Shown here in pieces: positions 43,864 to 52,741 of a stretch of DNA of 64,000 nucleotides (position 1 is the first letter of the stretch; each line of letters starts with the position of its first letter). The notes below the pieces were generated by a model. The model was given only the letters and a program-made list of their open reading frames with translations, did not search any database and had not been told where the DNA came from. This stretch comes from Gardnerella vaginalis (GTDB lineage Bacteria > Actinomycetota > Actinomycetes > Actinomycetales > Bifidobacteriaceae): contig NZ_JBETXJ010000002.1 of assembly GCF_040427915.1 (NCBI RefSeq), positions 744,001 through 808,000 on the forward strand. The letters run 5' to 3'. The translations under genes were made by a program, and so were the position numbers.

Positions 43864-44073
43864 GTGAAACATGACAGTAGTAGTAATACCAGTTGTAATA
43901 AAAGTGCTAATACAGTTAATACTGTTAGTGACGATTCAGACAGTATTAGTAGTAGTACGGACGTTCCCCCTGAATATACAAAAGATGAATATAACAAACC
44001 GGCAGTCACCGCCAAAACGTTTGCGATTGAAGATTTTTTGCGATTGAAGATTTTATTTGATTTGTTGGGATAA
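43864..44073 (+). CDS. Small Ser/Asn-rich ORF downstream of the M-box
   Basis: 69 codons from GTG with GGAGG eight bases upstream, which supports translation. The N-terminal half is Ser/Asn/Asp/Thr-rich and repetitive; the middle has DVPPEYTKDEY; the end FLRLKILFDLLG is hydrophobic-amphipathic. The stop lies inside a palindromic-element arm (44067-44086). No family recognised. It may be a regulatory leader peptide between riboswitch and transporter, or a decayed gene. Confidence 0.5.
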   Translation: MKHDSSSNTSCNKSANTVNTVSDDSDSISSSTDVPPEYTKDEYNKPAVTAKTFAIEDFLRLKILFDLLG

Positions 44074-44086
44074 GTCGCCAGCAACC
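44067..44086 (-). repeat. Palindromic-element arm at the small ORF stop
   Basis: The reverse complement of GGTTGCTGGCGACTTATCCC shares 17 of its bases, GCTGGCGACTTATCCCA without break, with the fas linker element at 33358. It overlaps the TAA of the small ORF. Confidence 0.75.
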
Positions 44087-44162
44087 GCGCGCTAAATAAG
44101 CGCTTCTAAAATAAAGTCTAAAATTTTAAGCAAAATTTAAAATAAACGCAAAAAATAGTGGT

Positions 44163-44210
44163 GATAAGCGGCAAACGCGTGTAAAAATACGCGTTCCCAG
44201 AGGACTTATC
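44163..44210 (+). promoter_or_regulatory. Hairpin enclosing the ABC permease ribosome-binding site
   Basis: GATAAG (44163-44168) can pair with CTTATC (44205-44210), which abuts the ATG. Inside, AACGCGT pairs with ACGCGTT around a small loop. The AGAGGA RBS (44199-44204) lies between the stems, so opening or closing the outer stem would change access for ribosomes. Confidence 0.6.
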
Positions 44211-45959
44211 ATGACAATATTTACAACATCTGGAAAAAACGGTGCTAGTACGCAAGTAGACGAAAACACTCGTTTTTGGTCCGACATTATTGTGTGCGTT
44301 GGTATAATCGCGCTTTTTGGAGTAAGCGCTTTCCTTTTGCAGCGCATTAACCAGCCGATTGGACCTAAAGGAATACCTTCTGCAGTTTCAACCGACCTTA
44401 TTAATTTGCCCTACTACACGCTTAGATCCGTGTTTCGTATGATGCTTGCGCTTATAGCATCGCTGATTTTTACGATTGTTTACGGATCTCTTGCAGCGCG
44501 CAGCCGCCGACTAGGCAAGGTTCTTATTCCGTTGCTAGACATTTTGCAATCCGTTCCAATTCTTGGCTTCCTTTCGGCTACAGTAACGATTTGGCTGGTG
44601 ATTTTCCCAGGATCGATGATGGGAGTTGAAGCCGCTTCGATTTTTGCGATTTTTACAAGCCAGGCTTGGAATATGACTTTCTCGTTCCACCGTTCGCTTT
44701 TAAGCGAGCCGAAAGAGCTAGACGAGGCAGTGCGCAGCTTGCAACTTACGCATTGGCAGCGATTCTGGGTGCTGGATATGCCAAACGCAATGATTCCGCT
44801 GCTTTGGAATTGCATGATGAGTGTTGGCGGCGGATGGTTCTTCCTTACTGCTTCCGAAATGATTTCCGTAAACAATCACACTTACGCGCTGCCTGGAGTA
44901 GGTAGTTTTGTGGCGCAATCTGCAGCAGAAAACAAGCTTGGAAACATTTGGTGGGCTATTTTATCCATGATTGTTGTTGTGCTAGCGATTGACTTCTTCC
45001 TTTGGAAGCCGCTTACCGCCTGGGCAGAGCGATTCCGCATAACTCAAAGCGCATCCGACGAAGAACGAAAGAGTGCTGTTTTGACACTTATTCGTCATTC
45101 GCATGCCGACGAAGTTATTAGCAAGCTGTTTTCTCCAATTCGCGAGTGGCTTGAAATCATTACACGACCATTCGGACGCACAGGTTCACAGTGGCCGCGT
45201 AAAGCATCACAGCGTAAACTTGGCGACTTGGTTTTCAACATTGTTATGGCTGTGCTGATTTTGGGGCTTGCTGCTCAAATGCTTTACTTTGTAGCAACTC
45301 GCACAGGTTTGCAAGAGTTCGCTACAGCTGGAGCGTTAGGAGCTTTGACTTTTGCTCGCGTAGCTGTGCTGATTTTTGTAAGCTCGCTGATTTGGGTTCC
45401 AGTAGGCGTATATATTGGCATGAATCCTAAGATTTCGCGAATTATGCAACCTGTTGTGCAAATTCTGGCTAGCTTCCCAGCAAACTTTATATTCCCATTT
45501 GCAATGATGTGGTTTATGGCTTGGCATATTGACCTTGGTTGGGGAAGTATTATTTTGATGGCTCTTGGCACACAATGGTACATTCTGTTTAACGTTATTG
45601 CTGGAGCGAGCGCGATTCCAGATGATTTAAGAGAAATGACAAGAAGCTTTAGATTAAATCGTGTACTCAAGTGGAAAACTCTTGTTTTGCCTGCGATTTT
45701 TGGATCCTGGTGCACTGGTGGAATTACTGCCGCTGGCGGTGCTTGGAACGCTTCGATTGTGGCGGAGATTGTGGAATATGGCAAGAATCACATGGCAACT
45801 CAGGGTTTGGGCGCGTATATTACGAACGCAACAACCGTTGGTGATTCTGTAAAAACGCTTGTGGGAGTAACGGTTATGAGCTTAATTGTTGTGTTAAGTA
45901 ATCGACTGTTCTGGACGCCTTTGCAAAGGTATTCAGCAAAAAGATTTGTTTTGAATTAG
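44211..45959 (+). CDS. ABC transporter permease with two fused permease domains
   Basis: A 582-residue membrane protein in which two BPD_transp_1 domains of the nitrate/sulfonate/bicarbonate (TauC-like) class are joined. EAA-type loops occur in each half (KELDEAVRSLQLTHWQRFWV near 170 and DLREMTRSFRLNRVLKWKTL near 470). The ATPase gene follows after 110 bp. No binding-protein gene is adjacent. Position downstream of an M-box suggests a role in Mg2+ or other cation uptake (inference); family annotation alone would say nitrate or sulfonate. Confidence 0.85.
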   Translation: MTIFTTSGKNGASTQVDENTRFWSDIIVCVGIIALFGVSAFLLQRINQPIGPKGIPSAVSTDLINLPYYTLRSVFRMMLALIASLIFTIVYGSLAARSRRLGKVLIPLLDILQSVPILGFLSATVTIWLVIFPGSMMGVEAASIFAIFTSQAWNMTFSFHRSLLSEPKELDEAVRSLQLTHWQRFWVLDMPNAMIPLLWNCMMSVGGGWFFLTASEMISVNNHTYALPGVGSFVAQSAAENKLGNIWWAILSMIVVVLAIDFFLWKPLTAWAERFRITQSASDEERKSAVLTLIRHSHADEVISKLFSPIREWLEIITRPFGRTGSQWPRKASQRKLGDLVFNIVMAVLILGLAAQMLYFVATRTGLQEFATAGALGALTFARVAVLIFVSSLIWVPVGVYIGMNPKISRIMQPVVQILASFPANFIFPFAMMWFMAWHIDLGWGSIILMALGTQWYILFNVIAGASAIPDDLREMTRSFRLNRVLKWKTLVLPAIFGSWCTGGITAAGGAWNASIVAEIVEYGKNHMATQGLGAYITNATTVGDSVKTLVGVTVMSLIVVLSNRLFWTPLQRYSAKRFVLN

Positions 45960-45971
45960 GCGATTGGCTAG

Positions 45972-46003
45972 TCGCAAGCAACCAATGATTAGTTGCTTAA
46001 ATT
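45972..46003. repeat. Palindromic-element arm after the permease gene
   Basis: GTCGCAAGCAACC is followed by a short dyad (GCAAC/GTTGC). It belongs to the same family as 27830 and 34476. Confidence 0.55.
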
Positions 46004-46069
46004 GCTGAATAAATAAATTCAAAAAAATTAAACTTATAAACTTATAAATTTATAAACTTTACGAAAAGA

Positions 46070-47632
46070 TTGGCAAATATTATGAACACTTTGAATAAAA
46101 CCGCGGAAAAGGCTGCGCAGAATTTTGCTGCGCAATCTTCAATTACAAGCGATATCATCGACGCGAAACACATAACTCAAAGTTTCACATCGGATAGCGG
46201 CACTACTCAGCACGTGCTTCACGATATATCGTTTACGCTGCGAGAGGGTGAAATCGTTGCAATTCTAGGGCGTTCTGGCGCTGGAAAATCAACCTTCTTG
46301 CGAACAATGGCAGGCTTAATTCAGCCAACAGAGGGAACTGTAACGTATCGCGGTCGCGAGCTTACGGGTCCAAATCCTGGGGTGGCAATCGTGTTCCAAA
46401 CCTTCGCACTTATGCCATGGCTTACCGTTCAAGATAATGTGGAGCTTGGTTTGCGCGCTAGAGGCGTTAGCAAAGAAAAGCGCACGGAGCTTGCGCTCGC
46501 TGCAATAGATGCGATTGGCTTGGACGGCTTTGAAACAGCGTATCCAAAGGAGCTTTCTGGCGGTATGCGTCAGCGCGTAGGTATTGCGCGCGCACTGGTT
46601 TTGCGCCCAGATGCTCTGTTTATGGATGAGCCTTTCTCTGCGCTTGACGTTCTTACTGCAGAAAATCTTCGTCAGGAAGTTCTTAAGCTTTGGTCTAGTG
46701 AAGAGCGCGATATTAAGTCTGTTGTAATCGTTACGCACAATATTGAAGAAGCTGTGCAAATGGCAGATCGAGTGGTGGTTTTGGGATCTCATCCTGGACA
46801 TTTGATTGCAGACGTGCAAGTTGATTTGCCTCGCCCGAGAGACAAGCATAGTGCCGAATTTGAGGCGATGGTTGATAATCTTTATGCGATTTTGACTGGT
46901 TCTATGCCAGAGGGTGAATCTGAGCCAGATAATACTGATACAACGGTTGCTGGCGACTTGTCTGGTGCAGATGGCGATTCTCAACCTGTGGAACAGACGG
47001 ATGCAGAAGAAACAGAGGCTGCTGCAATCGCCGACATGCTTATTCAAAAGCATCACGATGCGGAGGCAGAAGCTAAGCAAAACGAAGAGCAGACGGATGC
47101 GGGGGAGCCAAAACCTGAGCCTGTTGCTGTGCACTTGCTGCCGAACGCAACGCCAGGAGGAATGGCAGGTTTGCTAGATGTTATTTCGGAAGAGCCAGAT
47201 GGTATTGATTTGGCTGATTTGGCTGCGGATTTGTCGTTTGAAATCGATGACTTGTTCCCACTTGTTGATGCTGGAACAATGCTTAATTTGCTTACAGCAG
47301 AAAATGGTCATATTACTATTACTCCAGCAGGTCAAGAATGGCATAACGCCGACATTTTGCACAGCAAGCAGGTGTTTGCGCGTCTTGCAATTGAGCATGC
47401 TCCTCTTGTTCATGCAATTGATCAGGCTTTGAGTCGAAACCGCAACGGCAAGCTTCGTGGCGAGTTGATTTTGGATTTACTTCGCAGCAAGCACACGGAT
47501 GCTTTGGCTCGTCAGCAGTTTGATATTGCGATTAGCTGGGGTCGTTATGGTGAGCTTTTTGACTACGATGCCGATGATGACGAATTAACTCGTACTGTTG
47601 AGACGGCACCGCTTAATGGAGTTGTGCGCTGA
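46070..47632 (+). CDS. ABC transporter ATP-binding protein with AAA-associated C-terminal domain
   Basis: 520 residues from TTG 46070; ATG 46082 is an alternative and neither has a clear RBS. The ATPase domain (about 25-260) has GRSGAGKST, Q-loop VFQTFALMPW, signature LSGGMRQRV and LFMDEPFSALD. An acidic linker (about 275-350) contains a palindromic-repeat-derived stretch TTVAGDLSG. The C-terminal part (about 350-510) is the AAA-associated domain found with TauB-like ATPases of this transporter class. It drives the two-domain permease encoded just upstream. A 12-bp hairpin follows. Confidence 0.88.
   Translation: MANIMNTLNKTAEKAAQNFAAQSSITSDIIDAKHITQSFTSDSGTTQHVLHDISFTLREGEIVAILGRSGAGKSTFLRTMAGLIQPTEGTVTYRGRELTGPNPGVAIVFQTFALMPWLTVQDNVELGLRARGVSKEKRTELALAAIDAIGLDGFETAYPKELSGGMRQRVGIARALVLRPDALFMDEPFSALDVLTAENLRQEVLKLWSSEERDIKSVVIVTHNIEEAVQMADRVVVLGSHPGHLIADVQVDLPRPRDKHSAEFEAMVDNLYAILTGSMPEGESEPDNTDTTVAGDLSGADGDSQPVEQTDAEETEAAAIADMLIQKHHDAEAEAKQNEEQTDAGEPKPEPVAVHLLPNATPGGMAGLLDVISEEPDGIDLADLAADLSFEIDDLFPLVDAGTMLNLLTAENGHITITPAGQEWHNADILHSKQVFARLAIEHAPLVHAIDQALSRNRNGKLRGELILDLLRSKHTDALARQQFDIAISWGRYGELFDYDADDDELTRTVETAPLNGVVR
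46945..46960 (+). repeat. Palindromic-element arm inside the ATPase linker
   Basis: GGTTGCTGGCGACTTG matches the arm at 44067-44086 (inverted) and 33355. It is in frame and codes for VAGDL in the linker. Confidence 0.7.
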
Positions 47633-47684
47633 AATAGTGCGAAATAGTGCGAAATAATGCTCAATAATGTCCATTATTGAGCAT
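47631..47684 (+). terminator. Tandem repeat and 12-bp hairpin after the ATPase gene
   Basis: Three 10-bp units (GAAATAGTGC, GAAATAGTGC, GAAATAATGC; 47631-47660) overlap the stop codon. ATGCTCAATAAT/ATTATTGAGCAT (47657-47668 with 47673-47684) form a perfect stem with a 4-base loop, without a long T-tract. Confidence 0.65.
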
Positions 47685-47895
47685 AAATTTGTGTTCTGTA
47701 TGCTTTCGATAAGGCGATGCCGCATAGTCGACTTATCAATAGTCTAGCCTGCTTTTTTAAAGTTTTGGCAGATGGAAGCCCTGAAAAGCAAACTTTTTGG
47801 GAAGGATTATTCAAAGTAAAGTTGAAAAAGTTAAAATTAGACTAACTTACTTTGATGTAGCTTACGTCGATATGCGGCGGCGAGGAGGAATTATC

Positions 47896-48264
47896 ATGGT
47901 GAATGCTGTAGAAGCATTTGATGCTAAGCATCTTAAGTCTGCTGAGGAAATCCCAGCTTTCCGTCCTGGAGATACTGTTGACGTTAACGTTAAGATTCAG
48001 GAAGGCAACAACACTCGTATTCAGACCTTTACTGGCGTTGTTATCGCTCGTAAGGGTGCTGGCGTTCGCGAGACTTTCGTTGTACGTAAGGTGAGCTTCG
48101 GCACTGGTGTTGAGCGTCGCTTCCCACTTCATTCCCCAGCTATCGATTCTATCAAGCTGGTTCGTAGTGGTCGCGTTCGTCGCGCTAAGCTTTACTACTT
48201 GCGCGCTTTGCGTGGTAAGGCTGCTCGTATTGCCGAGCGTCGTGACAACAGCGCTGCTAAGTAA
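47896..48264 (+). CDS. rplS: 50S ribosomal protein L19
   Basis: A 122-residue L19 at the 30S-50S interface. Typical stretches: [35 protein letters not shown] (in parts), [24 protein letters not shown] and the basic C-terminus [11 protein letters not shown]. The open frame extends 33 codons upstream, but GAGGAGG seven bases before ATG 47896 and family length set the start. It is followed closely by lepB and rnhB, a usual actinobacterial order. Confidence 0.96.
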   Translation: MVNAVEAFDAKHLKSAEEIPAFRPGDTVDVNVKIQEGNNTRIQTFTGVVIARKGAGVRETFVVRKVSFGTGVERRFPLHSPAIDSIKLVRSGRVRRAKLYYLRALRGKAARIAERRDNSAAK

Positions 48265-48302
48265 ATTTATTTAAGGTTAAGGATTTAACGTTAAGGATTA
48301 AT

Positions 48303-49157
48303 ATGTCTGCCGAAGACTTGCAAAATAGCGATGGTCACATTGTTAATGTGGCAGGTCACGGCTTAAATCCTTCTCCAGTTCCACCGGAGCCAGAAGAAAG
48401 ACCAAGTCTAACTTCTGGCTTCAGTGCTAAACGTGCTAGGCATGGAAAAATAAAAGGGAATCATATTTCTGGATATCAAGATAGTGATTATGATTCCTCT
48501 AAATCTCAGTCCAAGGTTCGTACTCGCAAGCTTTTTAAAACATCTTGGAAAGAGCTTGTTGCATGGTATCTTGTGCCTATTCTTGTTGTTATTTTTCTTC
48601 GTGTTTTTATCCTCGGCGTATATTTTATTCCGTCTGGCTCTATGCTAGACACAATTCATATTGGCGATTATGTTGTTACGTCTAAGCTCACTCCTCGACT
48701 GTTTCCGCTAAATCGTGGAGATATTGTTGTTTTTGAAGATCCTGCTAATTGGCTTCAAGGTGAAAATAGTCGCGGCGGAATTGTGTCTGGTAAAGATCTT
48801 ATAAAGCGTCTAATTGGATTGCCTGGGGATACCGTTGAATGTAAGGGCGATGGTGACCCAATTCTTGTTAACGGTGTTCCTGTGCTTGAATCTGCTTATA
48901 TTAAACCAGGTGTAAGTCCTAGTTCCTTCCCGTTTAAGGTGAAGGTTAAACCTGGTCATGTATTTGTTCTAGGAGATAATCGCGCTAACTCGGCGGATTC
49001 TAGGTATCATAAGAATGATGGTGACGATGGTTTGGTACCTATTTCTAAGGTTGAAGGCGTGGCATTTATGCGTTTTTGGCCTTTGAACCGTATGGGTATT
49101 TTTGAAAATCATAGCGATGCGTTTGATGATGTAAGAAATAAGTCAGATGCTAAATAG
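48303..49157 (+). CDS. lepB: Signal peptidase I
   Basis: A 284-residue membrane-bound type I signal peptidase. A long polar, cytosolic N-terminus (about 1-80) leads to one transmembrane helix (LVPILVVIFLRVFILGVYFI). Catalytic Ser113 is in PSGSM, and Lys168 in DLIKRLIGLPGD is the general base; GDNRANSADSR is box E. It removes signal peptides of exported proteins such as the coiled-coil and lysozyme proteins of this window. It lies 38 bp after rplS. Confidence 0.94.
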   Translation: MSAEDLQNSDGHIVNVAGHGLNPSPVPPEPEERPSLTSGFSAKRARHGKIKGNHISGYQDSDYDSSKSQSKVRTRKLFKTSWKELVAWYLVPILVVIFLRVFILGVYFIPSGSMLDTIHIGDYVVTSKLTPRLFPLNRGDIVVFEDPANWLQGENSRGGIVSGKDLIKRLIGLPGDTVECKGDGDPILVNGVPVLESAYIKPGVSPSSFPFKVKVKPGHVFVLGDNRANSADSRYHKNDGDDGLVPISKVEGVAFMRFWPLNRMGIFENHSDAFDDVRNKSDAK

Positions 49158-49196
49158 TTCTTTTAAACGTGCGTAGATATTAGATTTGGGGAGATT

Positions 49197-49880
49197 TTGG
49201 CTGCTGTTCCGTCTTTTAACTTTGAGCAAGACCTTTTAAAAAGTGGCTTCGATTGGGTTATTGGATTAGATGAGGTTGGACGTGGTAGTTTAGCTGGTCC
49301 TGTTATGGTTGGTGCTGCGCTTTTTGGTGCCGATAAAATTAATTCTGGTTATTTTCCTGATGGATTAGCTGATTCCAAGCTTATTAACGCTCACAAGCGT
49401 GAAGGATTATTGGAGCCTCTTGAAAATTGGTGCGATGCTTTTGCTGTTGGTTCTTGTACAAATCGCGAGATTGACGAGTGGGGAATAAGTTATGCTCTTG
49501 GTGTTGCCGCGATTCGTGCAATTTCAGATGTGCAAAACAGTATGAGATATAAGCTTGAAAATGCTCATATTGCAGCGATTTTAGATGGACCATTTAATTA
49601 TATTGGTAAGGTTTCTGGAACTTTTGATGCGCCTAGTATGGATTTTCCTGTTAAAGTTCACACTTTAGTTAAGGCTGATCAGAAGTGTGCTAGTGTTTCT
49701 GCAGCTTCTGTGATCGCAAAGGTGACTCGAGATTCTCTTATGACAAGCTTGTCTGATGATCCTAAATATAAAATTTATGATTGGGCACATAACAAGGGTT
49801 ATGGTTCTAAATCGCATAGAGCTGCGATTCTAGAGTATGGTCCTAGTGATTTGCATCGTATTAGTTGGCATTTAAGCTAA
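49197..49880 (+). CDS. rnhB: Ribonuclease HII
   Basis: A 227-residue RNase HII that cuts RNA in RNA-DNA hybrids, including single ribonucleotides. The active-site motif GLDEVGRGSLAGP has Asp25 and Glu26; LDGPF and KADQKCASVSAASVIAKVTRD carry further family residues. TTG start with GGGGAG a few bases upstream. 39 bp after lepB, probably the same transcript. Confidence 0.93.
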   Translation: MAAVPSFNFEQDLLKSGFDWVIGLDEVGRGSLAGPVMVGAALFGADKINSGYFPDGLADSKLINAHKREGLLEPLENWCDAFAVGSCTNREIDEWGISYALGVAAIRAISDVQNSMRYKLENAHIAAILDGPFNYIGKVSGTFDAPSMDFPVKVHTLVKADQKCASVSAASVIAKVTRDSLMTSLSDDPKYKIYDWAHNKGYGSKSHRAAILEYGPSDLHRISWHLS

Positions 49881-50140
49881 AGTTCTTCGGCGTGTTGATG
49901 CCTGATGCTCAGCGTAATCTTGAATGCTAAAGGGGTAGTGAGCTAGTGCGTGGGTATGTGTTTGTAGAGAGTGTTTAGATAGCGTTTTTAAGAGATTTAA
50001 AGCTGATTTTAACAGTGCGAGCTACTCGAATTTGTAGATTCAATCTGCAGGGTATCGTGTGTTTACTTTGCAGTGCGTGAAAGTATTTTTGGAATTTAAA
50101 AGAGTTTTCTATGGACTATGGAAAAGAAAAGGATAGTTAA

Positions 50141-52741
50141 ATGATTGGTCGTTTCTTCGCTTTTGTTCCAGGTGTTAAGCACTTGGTTGTTTTAAGAGCG
50201 GCATGTCTTGCTATATCTTCTCTTGCGAATATTGGTTTTGTGTATGTTTGTGTTGGAATTCTTTCGCCAGTGCTTATTCCTGCAAAATATACTGGCAAAT
50301 CCTTGTTAAGCTCTGTTGAATTGACGTCTTATCTTATTTCTCTTGTTGGAATACTTATCGTAAAATATATTGCGTTCCATCAGTCTTGTACTATTTCTAC
50401 CGAAATTGGAACTCGCGTATCTATGAAGCTTAGACCAAAAATGTTGCGTTCTATGCTTTCTTTGAGCTCCTCTAAAAAGTGGTCTAAGGGATATTCTTCT
50501 ATTTGCGTGAACGATGATGTTGAGTGGGTTCAACGTTGGTCTGGTTTACTTTTGCCGCAGATCATTGCTGCTTTTCCTATGCCTTTTGCGGTTAGTGTTG
50601 CAATGTTTTCAATAAACTCTTATGTTGCCACTATTTGCGTTTTTGCGTCAATTTTTTCTACTTTGGCACTTGTATCTGCTCTTGCAGATGTTCGCGTTTT
50701 GTGGCGCTGTTTATGCGTATTTTTAACGTATTTAATGACTGGTGTGGCAATTATTTCTACAGTTTGGCTTCTTTCTGTTAAATCTGTTGGTCTTCCTGCT
50801 GCAATGCTAACTTTGCCACTTCTTATGCTAAGCGTAGATCCAATACGTAGAGTTGCTAACTGTATGCATATTAAAAATCGGGCTGTTTTAGGTTTGAATA
50901 ACATTAGTGACTTGTTTAAAAGTGTTGCTTCTAGTAAAGTTCATTCTTCTAATTTAGACTCTGTAGAATCTTCTGCTTCTGCAGATTCCATAGATTTCTC
51001 AGATAATAAAAAGTCGCTGAGCATCCCAGATGGAGCTAGTAATGTTTCTCTTCATGTGCGATGCAATTTCACTGAAAATAATAAACCTTTGCGCGCATCC
51101 TTTAATATTTCAAGTGGAAAATTGAATGTAATGCCAAAGGAATACTACGAATTATTTACTAATAATGTTTTGAATGGCGTAGTTTTTAGCGATAAATCAG
51201 ATGTTGCGCTATCTTACAGCGATAGATATGGTTTTCCTGAAGTAGATGTTGAATCGCCTTTTGTAGTATCTGATTTTGGTGATATTTCTGGAAACTCAAC
51301 TTATGTTTCACTAAATAATGCAAATCCTGGTGCTATTGCAGATCTTGTTACTATTGTTCGTTCAAATAGTCATCTGTTTTCAGCCACCTTGCGAGAGAAT
51401 CTTCTCATGGCATCGTCTAATGCTACTACTACATCCATGTGGCAAGCATTGCGTACTGCTCATGTAGATGGTGTTGTTTATGCGGATTATAACGGATTAG
51501 ATTTGCGCGTAGATAATATTCAGGTTGAAAATAAGCAAGACATTTTCCGACGAATTATTATGGCTCGTGCTCTTATTCGTAGAACTCCAGTGTATATTTT
51601 CGACTATTCTTCAAGCGATATTAGTTCTGATGAAGCTAAGAATTTATGTGATATTTTGCGTCATGTTGCTAAAAAAGCTACGATTCTTGTATTTTTGCCA
51701 GACGATAACTACGTTTCTAAAGCAGACAATTTGGTTCACGTTAGTGTATATCATAATTCGCATTACACTAGTTCTAGTGCTATTAGCTCTTATGCCGAAA
51801 ATCTTGCAGATGGTAGCGTTGATAAAGCTAATAAAGTAGACGAATATGCTAAAAGTTTTGATAAAAACTCTAATAAGAATTTTAATAATGCAAAACACGA
51901 AGGCTTATTGAAAGATTTAGCTCATGAAAGTAAATCCACCATATCTTCGCTGAAAAAGGCATTTTTTGCGATTCTTTCAGCATTTTCTACAGCAATCAAT
52001 ATAGTTTGCGCAGTATTGATACCTGTTTGCACTTTTGCAGCAATGTTCGCTATCGCTAATCGCCCGCTTTTTGGACTTGCTATGCAAGAATACGTGCTTA
52101 TCGTAAGCGTATGTGCATGTTTAAGATGCATAACATTAGTAACATCTTTTGCTGGTGTGGATCTTCATCATGCGCATTTGCACAAGGCAGGTTTAAGCAT
52201 GAGTGTTGGAATGGTTTTGTCGATTATTCCAGCAATCGTCTTGTTATGTTACTTTGATATTCAAATTGCTATTTTTGCTGTTGTGATTTGTTCTCTAATA
52301 GTATTTATAATTCCAGGATTATTTAGACTTAGACTCCGCAGTTTTATTAAGAAAGTTCATTCAGAACAAAAGATGGTGGAGCTTGAAGTTGATGATGTAG
52401 AACTTGGTATTGATGAGGTTCTAGCTTTCCGACAGGGTGAGCATTGTGTTAAGCGTGTTGTTGATTCAATGCGTAAGCTTTCGCAACAGCGAGTGCGATT
52501 ATCTCGTAAAGTGGGAAGAATGCAGGCAATTCTTATGTCTGTTGCTCTTATAGGTATTGCGAACACAATAATGCTTGTTTCTAACACTATTCACCCAATT
52601 GTCACTAAGAATCCACAATGGAATGTTGTTTACGCGGTTATGGCAATTATTGTGCTTATTAGCCTTATTCAACAAGTTTTAGACGTTGTTATTAGGCGTA
52701 TCCCTTGGGTTGTAGACATAAATCATGCAGTACGATCGTAA
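50141..52741 (+). CDS. CydDC-like ABC exporter with degenerate ATPase domain
   Basis: 866 residues: an exporter-type membrane domain (about 1-250), a nucleotide-binding-like domain (about 300-565), then a second membrane domain (about 610-850) with no second ATPase. The layout looks like CydD joined to the membrane half of CydC. The ATPase is broken: the P-loop position reads SSGKLNVMPKEYY, the LSGGQ position VENKQD, Walker B ends IFDYSSSD (catalytic Glu replaced by Tyr), and the H-loop is absent. The long uninterrupted frame argues for a retained, non-hydrolytic role. AAAGGA precedes ATG. It overlaps the HNH nuclease gene by 17 bp. Confidence 0.7.
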   Translation: MIGRFFAFVPGVKHLVVLRAACLAISSLANIGFVYVCVGILSPVLIPAKYTGKSLLSSVELTSYLISLVGILIVKYIAFHQSCTISTEIGTRVSMKLRPKMLRSMLSLSSSKKWSKGYSSICVNDDVEWVQRWSGLLLPQIIAAFPMPFAVSVAMFSINSYVATICVFASIFSTLALVSALADVRVLWRCLCVFLTYLMTGVAIISTVWLLSVKSVGLPAAMLTLPLLMLSVDPIRRVANCMHIKNRAVLGLNNISDLFKSVASSKVHSSNLDSVESSASADSIDFSDNKKSLSIPDGASNVSLHVRCNFTENNKPLRASFNISSGKLNVMPKEYYELFTNNVLNGVVFSDKSDVALSYSDRYGFPEVDVESPFVVSDFGDISGNSTYVSLNNANPGAIADLVTIVRSNSHLFSATLRENLLMASSNATTTSMWQALRTAHVDGVVYADYNGLDLRVDNIQVENKQDIFRRIIMARALIRRTPVYIFDYSSSDISSDEAKNLCDILRHVAKKATILVFLPDDNYVSKADNLVHVSVYHNSHYTSSSAISSYAENLADGSVDKANKVDEYAKSFDKNSNKNFNNAKHEGLLKDLAHESKSTISSLKKAFFAILSAFSTAINIVCAVLIPVCTFAAMFAIANRPLFGLAMQEYVLIVSVCACLRCITLVTSFAGVDLHHAHLHKAGLSMSVGMVLSIIPAIVLLCYFDIQIAIFAVVICSLIVFIIPGLFRLRLRSFIKKVHSEQKMVELEVDDVELGIDEVLAFRQGEHCVKRVVDSMRKLSQQRVRLSRKVGRMQAILMSVALIGIANTIMLVSNTIHPIVTKNPQWNVVYAVMAIIVLISLIQQVLDVVIRRIPWVVDINHAVRS

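Noticed and set aside
43786..44073. Longer 95-residue version of the small ORF after the M-box
   Set aside because: The GTG at 43864 has a strong RBS; the upstream extension runs through the riboswitch expression platform and has none.
50141..52741. Pseudogene call for the ABC-like gene
   Set aside because: ATPase motifs are lost, but the frame is intact over 866 codons, has an RBS and overlaps a sound downstream gene; retained function is more likely.
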